Both the position numbers and the translations under genes were made by a program. A stretch of DNA of 64,000 nt, taken from positions 62,001 to 126,000 of the forward strand of contig CAICTM010000009.1 in assembly GCA_903772945.1 (NCBI GenBank), given 5' to 3'. Positions 46,242-56,796 of the stretch are shown here, one piece after another. Each line of letters begins with the position of its first letter. Position 1 is the first letter of the stretch. The notes beneath the pieces are model-generated. The model was not told the origin of the DNA. It ran no database searches and saw only the letters and a list, made by a program, of their open reading frames with translations. The DNA is from Seminavis robusta. Its lineage: Eukaryota > Bacillariophyta > Bacillariophyceae > Naviculales > Naviculaceae.

Positions 46242-47940
46242 ATGACACAAGCCAATGGTAACCAGATGAACGCTTTGTACCTTCCAACATTCCCAACGCA
46301 AGTGGTCCAGCGTGGAGCGAGGGCTCCTGCTCCTACCACCGCTGGACCTGCGGAGGCGAATTTGTCCACGATGCTTGTCCCATTTGTGGACGACTCCGAG
46401 CACAAGGTCGTTCACAATTATCACGATCACGCCAGTGATCCAGATGGGGACTATGCCGCCCAGCAGTTGGTGCAACAGAGAGGGGGGCCGGGGGTTGAAC
46501 AGTCGTTCCCAATGAAGCTTCATTACTTGCTCAATGACTTGGAGCAAGATGGGCTCTCGCACATTGTCTCCTGGCAGCCTCATGGAAGATGTAAGTGCTG
46601 CGTGGCGTTGTTGTTTTGCTGTCTGTTGTGCCGTCTCCGCAACTTGTTGACTGACTGATGCGAACTATTGCAATCGTTCAGGTTTTGTGGTCCACAATCA
46701 AAAGGCGTTTGTCGATCAGATCCTCGGATGGTAAGGATACAACTGACTGGCTGGCTGACAGACGACGACGACCAAAGACAAGCCATTTTTGTTTGCTCAT
46801 GTTGTGCTGCGCGTTCCTTTCCCCACGCCTTCATCAGTTGGTTCCGCCAGTCCAAGATTGCCAGCTTCCAAAGGCAGCTCAACATTTATGGATTCCAGCG
46901 GTTGACCACGGGTAAGTTCCACTTTGGTGGATTGCCTCCTCGAAGTAGTTCGACTTTTTGGGTGTGCACTGACGTCAACCCATGCCGCTCCCGTCCCATT
47001 CTATCCACACAGGCCCTGACAAAGGTGGTAAGTGATATACAGTCATTGATTGATTGGATCAAAAGTCCATCTGAGTGTTTCCATGCCTTGCCATCCATGT
47101 CATCACTCACCGAGTTTGATTTTCCCTTTTGTTTCAGGCTACTACCATGAACTCTTCCTACGATCCAAACCGGGGCTTGCAAGTAGGATTCAGCGTCACA
47201 AGGTACGTTGAGAGCACCAGGACGAGTCGAATCCATCGGATCGGCATCACTCCATTCATATCAACTCATCTCTACTCGTCTGTCTGTGTCGCTCTGTTTT
47301 CATTCCATTCCAGCTCAAGGGCACCAAGACCCGACGCGCAGCTTCTCCCGAATCCGAGCCAAACTTTTACCTCATGACACCCATGCCTGTCCAGAAGAAA
47401 CCAACTGTTGTGGCACCAACGGCGCCAGTAGCGGCAACGGTTGTCCCCAAGTCATGCTCCGTGTCCAGTTACGAGTTCCCCTCGTCGACATTGGACACCA
47501 AGACGTCGTCGGCATCGGATGCATTGACGCTGCAGAAGATTGTCCCATCCTTGTTCTCGCCGGCTACGTTTGAAACCACGGTGCATCACCAATTGGTGCC
47601 ACAGTATCAACGCCAGCAGCAACTCAGACAGCCTCGGGGTCTTACTGTGACATCGACATGTTCTGTCACTGTCAAGCCCACGGAAGGCTTTGACATGGCT
47701 TCTGCCGGGGGCGTTTCTGGGCCGTTTTCCTTTCCCTTTACACTGACACAATCGTCCCAAGCGACCAACTCGAATGGAGTTGCTGGTGGTCCCACTACCA
47801 ACAGAAACAATGAGGCTCTGTGGGCCGCACTCAGTGGTGGTGCTCCCATGCCTATGGCCCCAAGCACAGATGCAGGGAATCACAACATGAACAACAATGC
47901 CCACAACACGGGCGGCAGTTCACTCTGGCTGTTGCGCTAG
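46242..47940 (+). CDS. Heat-shock transcription factor family protein (HSF copy 3)
   Basis: Exons 46242-46590, 46682-46730, 46838-46911, 47013-47027, 47138-47202, 47314-47940; 392 residues. The start is the ATG at 46242; the upstream in-frame codon is GTG. The DNA-binding domain runs FPMKLHYLLNDLEQDGLSHI, WQPHGRCFVVHNQKAFVD, CWFRQSKIASFQRQLNIYGF, QRLTTGPDKGGYYHELFLR. It is split by five introns, one more than in the other copies combined positions suggest. Exon 4 is a 15-nt microexon encoding most of GPDKG. The peptide AASPESEPNFYLMTP follows the domain. The C-terminus is Gln/Asn/Thr-rich. It is the most diverged of the three copies at nucleotide level. Confidence 0.9.
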
Positions 47941-49460
47941 CTTGCGCTCTTCTTTCTTCATCGACCATCATCTTGCATTGCATACCCAGTCCTTCAAGTT
48001 TTCTCTTTCCGTCTGTCAAATCCAGGACAGATTGTGCCCTCCCTCGACTCGACCGTAACCCTTTGCGAGTTTTTCTTCATACATCGTACTTCTTCTTTAC
48101 AAAGCAGAAATAGTATAGTCTCCCCTGTGTGCATGAATGAATAGCTGTACTATTATTACGCCTTCCCCATCCATTCGATTCATCATTCGCAGGTATGGCG
48201 GGTAAGCCAATGTAGCGTAGCACTATTAATAGCTAGCTAGAGAGTTCCAGGGTCAATCAGTTAGTTCAGGAAGCTCAATGGCCCTGTCGCAAAATTGGAA
48301 TGCTTCGTCTTCCGCGTTGGTGTGGTACTAGTATCTAGCAGCCTCGGGATTCCCTCGCCACCTCTTCACATGCATACATACATACATCTTGCTCCGAGAT
48401 TTCAACGAGACAGACAGTCCTCACACACCCAAAGCTTTTTATTTCCAGGCGGCAATGACGATGCTACCGGTATGGGTTGTCTTTTATTAGCATTTGTTTG
48501 TTAACAATGAAAGACCCAAACAAACATGGACGGCGACTACGGTATGCCATATGTTAGTATCATTGGACATTGGAGGATACCATGGATATGTACTTGGATT
48601 GGGCCAGTTTACTGGGTTGGGTGTCAGAACTCTGGCTGGCAATTCGCCTGTTTGGTTCTGAGCCCAAAACCGGTACATTTATCCGAAATACAAAAGACCA
48701 AACTGAAAACCGAAACCAAAATAAGAGTAAAAGCAACCGAGCAAACAGGGAAGCTTCAACGAACCAAACAGAAATATTTAATCCAAACAAACCGAATTGC
48801 TAGTAATCGTGATTTTGGGGTCCTTTTGTCGAAACCCAGACCACAGCGACAAAACCAATGCGCTTGAGACATGTCCTGAGAGCCACATCACAGCACTCCA
48901 GCTGGCTACGCTTATGCATACGTGTACCAATGGCAAACGATTGTACGTACGAAGTATGCATACATCTAGCTAGACTAGGAATTCAAAGCCATCCTGGCAA
49001 CATTTATCAATGTGCTTTCACTGGTTGTTGGTTGACTGTTGACTGAGAAGGCAATGTGCTTGGCATTGGAAAAGTGGGTGGCGCGCCCAGCCGGCTGCCT
49101 CTTGGTCCCACTGATGGTCCCACCCCTGGGCCTTCTCGAGGTCCCACACCAGCACCAACACCTCGAACAACCTCCAGTCTATCTCCAGGCTCCTCACCAG
49201 GACAATCACCGGGAAATAGTGAGGGACTATGGTGCGTATTTGGTGGAGAACCGTTGAGGCCGCGTCGCTCCTAGTGGAGTCTAGTCTGGCCTGGATTCGT
49301 AGAAAAATAGTACCGTTGGCTAGCCTACTTTCTGCGATTGTGCCTACGTTTTAGCGTTGCAGGTCTATCGGTGTTTCTCATACGAACGATCAATGCATGT
49401 TTCTCCCCCAAAATCAGCCAGTGCCTTTCGTGCAATCATCCCTCCTTTTTAAAAAGGCAG
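47941..49460. other. Intergenic, 1.5 kb
   Basis: 3' region of HSF copy 3 and of the next (minus-strand) gene. Features: CATACATACATACAT near 48372-48388, an A-rich block (AAACCGAAACC words) at 48690-48800, and the Pro/Thr-rich open stretch listed separately. Confidence 0.6.
49080..49256 (+). other. Pro/Thr/Ser-rich open stretch, possible gene fragment
   Basis: One frame reads GAPSRLPLGPTDGPTPGPSR, then GPTPAPTPRTTSSLSPGSSPGQSPG, resembling the GPTPxPTP linkers of secreted diatom wall proteins. It has no ATG in frame, no domain on either side and no clear splice sites. A relic exon or chance GC-rich repeat are both possible. Confidence 0.2.
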
Positions 49461-52400
49461 CTACGTAAAATTTGCCACCGACTGTTTGTGCAAGGGACTC
49501 CGCAGCACCGATTGTGCGCGCTCCAAGTCGGTGTCAATCGACGTCTCGAGTTGGTCCATTTCTGCTAGCAAAGCGTCAAACCCGCCACTGGCAATGTAGC
49601 TAGCAGATATCTTGAGGCCTCTGAACGTTGGGGGGTCTCTTCTTTCGATAGCTGCTTCGTAGTCGTCAGACTCATGCTGGTCGCTTATTTCAGCACCCAA
49701 ACCATCAAAACCACCACCAGCAATGCGGCTAGCAGATACCTTCATGCCTTGAGATGCTGGGGAGTCACTTCCGACTGTTTCGTCTTCGTCTTCGTCGTCG
49801 ACTTCCGACTCGTCGACTTCCTCATCTTCCAAACTCTCGTGGAAGACGTCGACACTCATTTGTTCTGCACCGAAATCGCCATTGTAGTCTGCCGCCGTAA
49901 TGAACGATTTGTCGCACCATGTGGAATTGTCTTCCGCTGTTTGAGGCACTTCTACTGAGCGAGCGAAGCTCTGCTCTTCTGCTACCGCGAGATCATCTTC
50001 TCCGGACTGAGTTACGGTCATTGTATCACTCGCAGTACTATCCATAATCTTGTCCAGATTCTCATCGTCTTGTGATGTCCACGAAACTCCCCTGGAAGCA
50101 ATGCTGACTGGCACAGCAGAGTCTTCCTGGTCTTCTTCGTCTTCTAAGACTGGCACAGGTGTGCTTACAGCCTCTTCTTGCTCAGACTGGAGTGGTCGAT
50201 CTGAGACGAACTCAGGGGTGCTATTGGCCTCCTCTTCGTTAGCCTCGAGAGATTGATTCGTTTGTTGGAGCTGTTGATCCGAATCAACATCCTTGATTCC
50301 TTCTTCTTGGGGGGAGGCATGGGCAGGGGAATCATTTGCCTCCTTCGCTTGCTCAGCTGAGGGCTTGTTTGAGCAGCCGACGAGCTCGGTTTCATCCGAG
50401 TCGGCTTGGGGGACTTCAGAGGTTCCAACGTCCCCGCTGCCATGAATTTGTGGAGGTGAAATCGACTCCGAACTGGTTGGTTCAGCAAGAATTTGTGCCA
50501 CAGCAAGATCATGATTTATTTCCTCGGAAAAGGTGCAATAAGACGCGAACGTGGCGTTTTCCACACCCGGGGGCCCACCCGACAAATTAGACTTGCTCTC
50601 GTTCACCTTCACCCTCACGAGAAACCGAACTTCCGTATCGCTCTTTTCGTCACTTGAAAATGCGCGAATCGAACGAAAGCCTGCCTTAGGAGCGATGGCG
50701 GCGTTGTTCAGTTCATTGCATTCAGGGTCTGTGGATGCGCCCAAGAGAGACGTATCATAATCCTGGATGGAAAACAGGTCACTGGAACCCTTGTCGACGG
50801 CGTCATTTGACATGATATCATCACTGTAAGCAAGGGTTGACGCGCTGGACTTGGCATCTTCCGGCACGACATCCAATTTCTCTGGAACTACGAGTGAAGA
50901 TATGGTTGGCTGGGATGCAATTGTTGTCTCGTCATCTTTCGACCATACGAAAAGTGCCCCACTCGTAGCTTTATCCGTGAAAGCTTCGCTGGCATTCGAT
51001 GCCGAAACCACTGTTGCTGCAGCGCTAGCAGGATCGATGGCGTGCTCAAGAACAACTTGCTTTGTTTTCGGTTGACCTTGCGCCAAACGAGCTTCTTCCA
51101 TAAGCTGCTCCAGTCTCCTGTGTAAGTCGGCCGAGGAGGGTGTTTTTTCGTCGTGTAGTACAGCTTGTGACATCATGCAATAGGATTGCGATGTGGGATT
51201 TCCATTTCTGTCTGCATTGCATCGCCCCACACCATCATCATCGGTGGAGAAGAGATTTCGTTGCAGCACCTGTGGCTGGCACATTCCAAGCGTGGAATAG
51301 CTGGACCCAGTAGGCGATTGATACATGTAATTGTCGTTGCTTTGGGTGCGAGTGGGTACATCCGGAAGGTCAGTGAATAGCAAATTCCTCTCCAGGTTCT
51401 TTAGAACTCGACTGAGTTCACCATCGGGTGCTACGCTCGAAGCCTTCAAAGAAGAATTGCTATCGTTGGATAAGATCGACCTTGATGCCACCACTTCCGC
51501 GGTTCCCGTTAATGTACTAGTGGTCCTTGTCTTCGGAATCCGATTGGCACCAGGAGGGAGTCCGGTTGGATTAGTCTCCTCGATGCTGTTGTTGGCTGAC
51601 AGGGCTAAGGTATCACCGCCTTGCGTCGCAATAGCGATATCACTGCCCGAGTCTGATTGATCTTCCACGGATTGCTGCAGGCCTTGCACTGGTTTTGAAC
51701 GTCCATCTGGCACGTCCGTGAACAAGAGCGTTCTTTCCATCTCCTTGCAGGTCTTTTCTACTTCTTGATACGCCTCCAGGCTGGAATTATAGATTTTGCT
51801 TCCCACAACCTCTGGAATCTTCCATAAGGGAGCCAGCATATCTGTGGCAGAGCAGAGTCCAGACCTAGATTGTGATACCATGGCCGAACTGGAACTGATT
51901 GTGGATGCAGTCATGGTGGGTGGTGGCGGGCTGCGGTCGACGACATCCGTGAAGAAGAATATGCGCTCCATTTCGTCGAGGAATTTCGTGTCCACATTAT
52001 TGCTGGACGATTTTTGTCTCTGCGCTTGTTGTTGTTGCTGTTCTTGATAACTCTGTTTTTGATTCTGGGACAAATGGTCGTCAATGTTCTTGAACAAATC
52101 TGCTGCGACCAGTCTTGGCTGCTCCGTGCTAGAAGCCGTTTTGACCTGATCAGCGGAAGGAACAACTTGCTGCACTCTGGGAGCATGAGTACTGGTAGCA
52201 CCATCCTTACTCCCACTGGTAGCAGCAGCAATGGCCGCCATGAGAGCATCTTGGCTGTTTTCAGGAGCTTCTCTCTCTTCGTCTTCGTCTTCCTCCGAGC
52301 TGTCATGACAGCTGCATTTGTCTGCCTCGGAAAAGGAGACATGAGTGCCTAGCAACTCCTCAGAGGACCCCTGATCGTCCTCATCATCGTTGTCGGCAGT

Positions 52401-52670
52401 AGCGTTTGTCGTGGTCGTCGCTGTGACGTCTTGTACTTGATGATCCTCTTCCTTTGACTCCGTCTTGCCCGTGTGTATCTGAACCTCAAAATCCTGTTGT
52501 GCGTCTGGATTGTCGATCCGAGTGTACGTGGTCAAGGTGCCAGTAGATGAGGTGTTTGTCGTGATGGTGCTTTCGTCGGAAGGACGCGACGCTGCAACAT
52601 CAGAAGCTCCGGTGGGCTCCTTGAGATTTTGCACACACCGTGCAACACGACTTTGGACAAACGAATGCAT
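49461..52670 (-). CDS. Acidic disordered protein with repeated FTD motif
   Basis: Single exon, 1,069 residues from the ATG at 52670. It is rich in Ser, Asp, Glu and Thr, with no signal peptide or membrane helix. A motif recurs at about residues 240, 315, 428 and 472: DEMERIFFFTDVVD, KEMERTLLFTDVPD, KNLERNLLFTDLPD, and the weaker VLQRNLFSTDDDG. Near the C-terminus two copies of GxKxSASxIAxGGFDxLxAE occur (about 983 and 1027). The tandem neighbour at 53490-55652 has one related site, WEKFFTDINDNL. The hydrophobic core in an acidic background suggests short linear binding sites. Not recognised; function unknown. Confidence 0.8.
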   Translation of the reverse strand: MHSFVQSRVARCVQNLKEPTGASDVAASRPSDESTITTNTSSTGTLTTYTRIDNPDAQQDFEVQIHTGKTESKEEDHQVQDVTATTTTNATADNDDEDDQGSSEELLGTHVSFSEADKCSCHDSSEEDEDEEREAPENSQDALMAAIAAATSGSKDGATSTHAPRVQQVVPSADQVKTASSTEQPRLVAADLFKNIDDHLSQNQKQSYQEQQQQQAQRQKSSSNNVDTKFLDEMERIFFFTDVVDRSPPPPTMTASTISSSSAMVSQSRSGLCSATDMLAPLWKIPEVVGSKIYNSSLEAYQEVEKTCKEMERTLLFTDVPDGRSKPVQGLQQSVEDQSDSGSDIAIATQGGDTLALSANNSIEETNPTGLPPGANRIPKTRTTSTLTGTAEVVASRSILSNDSNSSLKASSVAPDGELSRVLKNLERNLLFTDLPDVPTRTQSNDNYMYQSPTGSSYSTLGMCQPQVLQRNLFSTDDDGVGRCNADRNGNPTSQSYCMMSQAVLHDEKTPSSADLHRRLEQLMEEARLAQGQPKTKQVVLEHAIDPASAAATVVSASNASEAFTDKATSGALFVWSKDDETTIASQPTISSLVVPEKLDVVPEDAKSSASTLAYSDDIMSNDAVDKGSSDLFSIQDYDTSLLGASTDPECNELNNAAIAPKAGFRSIRAFSSDEKSDTEVRFLVRVKVNESKSNLSGGPPGVENATFASYCTFSEEINHDLAVAQILAEPTSSESISPPQIHGSGDVGTSEVPQADSDETELVGCSNKPSAEQAKEANDSPAHASPQEEGIKDVDSDQQLQQTNQSLEANEEEANSTPEFVSDRPLQSEQEEAVSTPVPVLEDEEDQEDSAVPVSIASRGVSWTSQDDENLDKIMDSTASDTMTVTQSGEDDLAVAEEQSFARSVEVPQTAEDNSTWCDKSFITAADYNGDFGAEQMSVDVFHESLEDEEVDESEVDDEDEDETVGSDSPASQGMKVSASRIAGGGFDGLGAEISDQHESDDYEAAIERRDPPTFRGLKISASYIASGGFDALLAEMDQLETSIDTDLERAQSVLRSPLHKQSVANFT

Positions 52671-53489
52671 TTTCGACTCTCTGTCTCTTTCTCTCTTCTC
52701 TCTTCTATCTTTCCCGCCTTCAGCACCTTCCTTGTCAAAAAATGAACGCTATTTCCATTCTGCTCTTTCGTCCCTGGTATGATACTAGTACCTTCAAGCA
52801 ATGCTTTGAATTCTTGGCACAAATTTGTCGACCGTGGGAGCTGCAACGGCGCCGAGAGCCGTGTCCCTGGTGTGAGCACATCAGCACTGAACGTCAGCCC
52901 GCATCTAAGTACACTATTTATTAGAAACGTGATTCATCCATTCATGAACCCATGTCTAATTAACCTAACGAAATTTTTTTATCTCATCCTCAATTACGAA
53001 GACAAACATTTTCTCTCATGCGTACGGTACACACATGAGCTCCCTCACATTTTCCTAGACTACCTAGCTAGCTAGTAGCTGGGAAAAATCTGGACTCGGA
53101 AGCTGCATGGTCCCAAACGCCACCCATGGTTTCTGGCTACCAGTACTACAGTGTACCGCCGTACCGTACAGTACAGTACAGTACGGTACTGGTAAGCTAC
53201 AGTAATGGAGTTTTTGCCACTATCCTTACCGTACCCGAAAGAGCCAAGCCAACTCCCCTGATTGTCCCTTACAAAAACAGAGGAGGCAATGAGGGAGTCC
53301 TTTTTTCCACATTCAATACAATGGTAGTAGCTAGTACTTCAACACTCAATACTCAAACTATTCTACAGGATCCAGCATGCAAACAAGCCAGCCACATGGC
53401 AAAGCGCAACGAGTCGAGTCTGTGCACCCTCAATGGGTAGTAGCGGTATAGGCAGGGCACCCGTGTTCGATGCAGCTCACACCACCTCA
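52671..53489. other. Intergenic, 0.8 kb
   Basis: Spacer between the two acidic-protein genes. A GTACAGTACAGTACAGTA run at about 53160-53190 is self-complementary. No gene seen. Confidence 0.6.
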
Positions 53490-55652
53490 TCAGAACCCGC
53501 CAGACAAGAGCGACACAATTTTCATGCCCCCTTCTGGTTTTGCTTGGGGGTCTTCGTGTGGTGCATCCGTGCTAGTTCGCTCGACACAACATTTCAGCGC
53601 AACCAGCTTGTCCGCTTTGATGATTTCCTCGGGCTCACTCTCGACCTGCTCTTCTACAGAATAGTCGTCGTCGTCGTCGATGCTGCCAACAGCAAGCACA
53701 TCAACTTCGATTTCCTCCTCCTCGGTCTCCTTTTTCTCTTCGGCTTCCGGATCGGGTGATGTGCTGTCTCCCTGGGAAATAGACGTCTCGATGACTTCCG
53801 TCTCTGTCGGGGAATCAACTACCTCTTCCATCCTCTGGAAATGCTCGACCTTTTTAGCTTCAGGTGCAGCAATATCGACGTCGGCATCCTCCTCCATCTC
53901 TTCTGTCAACGGTGCCTCAGATGCAATAATCTCAGTTTCGACGGCTTCCTCAAACTCATCAGTGGGTGTTTCAGGCCCAAGCTCCTTTGCTGGTTTCGCG
54001 ATAGAACCAACTTGCTCGATTTGTTTTTCAAGCTCGTCATCTGATTCTTCGAAATCAGTCGTTTGGGTTTCTGGTTCTGCTTCAGGCTCTATCACAGGCT
54101 CAGGTTCCGATTCAGATTCAACTTCAGGTTCAGGTTCAGATTCAACGTCAGGTTCGGGTTCCTCAGCTGGAGTATAGAAGGTATCCGCTGCCTCCTCTGA
54201 AGATGGATCAACCAGCGCGACCGGTTCCTCAGGCTCGGCGTCCTTCTCCGTGGGCGTTGTCGGCTCCAAATCTTTAGCTGGGGTTGGCTCAGAGGTGCTT
54301 GTTACGGGATCTGCCTTGCTACTCGCATCAGTTTGGCTGGGAGGAACCACGTCGAAGCTTCCTGTGGCAAGATTTTGAAAGCGTATCGGGTTGGGTGTGT
54401 CCGGCTCAAATTCTTCTGCTGGGCCTTCTGTTTCTTCATTGGTAGGCAGAACCTCATCCTCTGTTGGAGTTTCCATATCCGCCGTCTGGGCCTCGGGGAC
54501 TGTATTTTTTCCCTCCTCGGAGGTGCTTGGTACAGGATCTGCCTTGCTGCTCGCATCGTTTTGGCTGGGAGGAACGTCGCAGAAGCTTCCTGTGGCAAGA
54601 TTGTGAAAGCGCACCGGGCTGACTGGGACGCCACGAGCATCGATGCTATCTCCGCCTTCCACAGTGGACAAGCAGGGGGACCTGTAACCATCTTCGTTTG
54701 CCAAGGCCGCTTCATCTTTACTCTCTGCTGTCGACGACGGCGCTACTGGATCCAAGACGACCTTCACGATAGGTTCCTCATCGTCGGCATCCTCTGCTTC
54801 TTCGTCCACGAAAATGGTTTCAGCCTCGTCGGCGTCGACTCGAGCATTGCGTGATCCAGAATCGGAGTAATAAATGACAATCGTCTCATTAACGACTGTT
54901 TCGTGTTCTTGAGGTTCCATTTCAAGCGCTTCTGGCACTTCTTGTTCTTCCTCTTTTTCACCCTGATCAACGGCAGCTTGCAAGGACTCCTCGACGTCAT
55001 CGAGCAACGACCGACTTGCCAACAGCTCTTCCTTGTCCGCTCCTTGGTGCAAGTTTTCGAATGTTTGCATGGATGCTGAAGCGGTTCCATTCGAAAGTGG
55101 CGTGGCAATGTCAATGGTGGGAGGAGGGAGTCCCCCCATGAGACCCTTTCCGCAAAGATTATCGTTGATATCCGTAAAGAACTTCTCCCACGTATCCGCA
55201 GCCGGACCTTTCTCCTTCACAGGAACGGGGTTTCCACCGGCACCGGCACCGATACCGGAATCCTTTTCTGGATTCTCGTTGTCACTAATGGTTGACTGCT
55301 CTGAAGCGTCATCGACTTTGACCGCGTTTGGTACCGGTACCAGGGAGCAAGCATCACAGCAACAAAAGTTGAACCCCATCAAGGCAGGCATTGCGCAAAG
55401 CATACCCGGGTGAGTGTTTTTCTTTGCGATGGGCTTCTTGGGCAACTTGGGCGACTTGGTTTTCTTGATGGGTTCCGCGCCCTTTTTGGAGTCTCCTGCA
55501 GCATGGTTTTTCTCGTACCTTGGGGGAGTTTGGTGGTGGTTGTGACGATGATGATGACGAGGAGAAGGAGGAGGAAGGGGATGTTCGTGAGGATGTTTGT
55601 GAGGATGGTGTTTATGGAGACGAGGATCGTCAACAGCTACTAGATGAGGCAT
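53490..55652 (-). CDS. Acidic Glu/Pro-rich protein with single FTD motif
   Basis: Single exon, 720 residues from the ATG at 55652 (MPHLVAVDDPRLHKHH); the frame is open to 55721 but from a TTG. Parts: a His/Pro-rich head, a Lys-rich stretch (KKTKSPKLPKKPIAKKN), a Cys cluster (GFNFCCCDACSL), the motif WEKFFTDINDNLCGKG (about residue 160), and a long Glu/Asp/Pro region. Two copies of a segment of about 32 residues (RFxNLATGSFxxVPPSQxDA, SSKADPVxSTSE) lie at about residues 362 and 438. A run of EPEPEVESESEPEP follows. No membrane helix. It is the tandem neighbour of the gene at 49461, same strand, and may be a diverged relative. Function unknown. Confidence 0.78.
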   Translation of the reverse strand: MPHLVAVDDPRLHKHHPHKHPHEHPLPPPSPRHHHRHNHHQTPPRYEKNHAAGDSKKGAEPIKKTKSPKLPKKPIAKKNTHPGMLCAMPALMGFNFCCCDACSLVPVPNAVKVDDASEQSTISDNENPEKDSGIGAGAGGNPVPVKEKGPAADTWEKFFTDINDNLCGKGLMGGLPPPTIDIATPLSNGTASASMQTFENLHQGADKEELLASRSLLDDVEESLQAAVDQGEKEEEQEVPEALEMEPQEHETVVNETIVIYYSDSGSRNARVDADEAETIFVDEEAEDADDEEPIVKVVLDPVAPSSTAESKDEAALANEDGYRSPCLSTVEGGDSIDARGVPVSPVRFHNLATGSFCDVPPSQNDASSKADPVPSTSEEGKNTVPEAQTADMETPTEDEVLPTNEETEGPAEEFEPDTPNPIRFQNLATGSFDVVPPSQTDASSKADPVTSTSEPTPAKDLEPTTPTEKDAEPEEPVALVDPSSEEAADTFYTPAEEPEPDVESEPEPEVESESEPEPVIEPEAEPETQTTDFEESDDELEKQIEQVGSIAKPAKELGPETPTDEFEEAVETEIIASEAPLTEEMEEDADVDIAAPEAKKVEHFQRMEEVVDSPTETEVIETSISQGDSTSPDPEAEEKKETEEEEIEVDVLAVGSIDDDDDYSVEEQVESEPEEIIKADKLVALKCCVERTSTDAPHEDPQAKPEGGMKIVSLLSGGF
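54292..54618. repeat. Two direct copies of a 99-bp coding segment
   Basis: Copies at 54292-54390 and 54520-54618 differ by a limited number of substitutions and keep the frame. They encode the RFxNLATGSF...SSKADPV repeat, so the duplication is recent relative to the rest of this gene. Confidence 0.8.
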
Positions 55653-56796
55653 GGTTGAAGATTCGAGTTGCTTGCTCGATGATGGGGTGGAGGTCGGAGG
55701 GAGCAACTTCGGAGAAAGCAAGAAACAAAAACGACAAAAGTATGGTTCTGGCTCTAGCTAGAGGCAGAAGTTCGCCAAGAGATAAAATGAGGAAAGGCAA
55801 AAGAAATCGTTGGTTTGAGAAGTATCCAGTAGTATGGTCTTCGACGCAAAGACTGTGAGAGGTTGCAAAAAATGTTGCTCGTAACGGGATTGCTTTGACG
55901 AAATTGATCCACCAAAAATGGCTGTAGCGGTCAGTTCTCCCGAATGGTGGTCCGAAATTGGGCGACCCGGTAGTTCACCTCGGTGTTGCCTCGTCCTACC
56001 GGTAGCTGGCTGTAGATGGCTAGCTACCGGTAGCTAGTAGGGGTGTGCAGCATCGTTGTACTAATAGTAAGCAGGTGAGTCTTTTGGCGTAGTTGGCCAC
56101 TTTTGTCGAAAACTAACTGCTCCATTGCCCCCTACCGTACCGGTACTGCAGCCCGTAGCTCGTATTGCCAATATCTCTTCCCGGATATCCGAGCCAAAGT
56201 AGTGCATACCAGTACGGAGCCACGCTCTCGTATCATAGAACCTGCTTGCTGAGAGAGCTCGATACTTGAACCTTTGCATGGCTCTGTCGACAAGAAAACT
56301 TGAAGCTTCAATTTGTATTGATTCAACTCCCGCAAGTGGAGCTCGCTCGTGATTAAAACATTGACACCGCGAATTTGGTTCCCACTTCACTGACGTCAAC
56401 GTCTTGTGATGGCTCTCCATTCCACAAAATGCAACGGCAACATTTTCCGCAGTTTCCTTGCTTCTTTGGCGGCTTGCACTTCTTCTGGCGGCTCTCTTGC
56501 ATGAATGTATGTGATCAATAATCATACTAGTAGTGGACAATGTGCAACGTGGACTCGGCAAAGGCGACGAAGAAAGAAGGATCATTGACTTATCAGGTTC
56601 CACAAGCAAAATCTACTTGTTCTACTTCAGCCAAGAGCTCTGCAAGTAGAAGACGCCCAACGAGCCATCGTCAGTATCGCTACGAGTGTCCAGAGATCAA
56701 CTCTGGTTTGCCAGAGGCAGTCTTCCACGAATGCTCCAGAATTTGCGGCATCGGACCTCTCAGCAATCCCAAGAAGTAAATAGAGTGAAAGGCGTC
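55653..56796. other. Divergent spacer, 1.1 kb
   Basis: It holds the promoters of the acidic-protein gene (minus) and the transporter (plus). TAGCTACCGGTAGCTAG words at about 56010-56040. The frame 56061-56609 (minus) has no recognisable feature. If translation starts at an earlier ATG (56731) the transporter would gain 22 residues. Confidence 0.55.

Noticed and set aside
52671-53489. GTACAGTACAGTA run considered as a transposon end
   Set aside because: No paired terminus, coding capacity or target-site duplication; it is a simple repeat.
56061-56609. 182-codon minus-strand frame upstream of the DMT transporter
   Set aside because: No recognisable feature, and it overlaps the likely promoter of the divergent pair.
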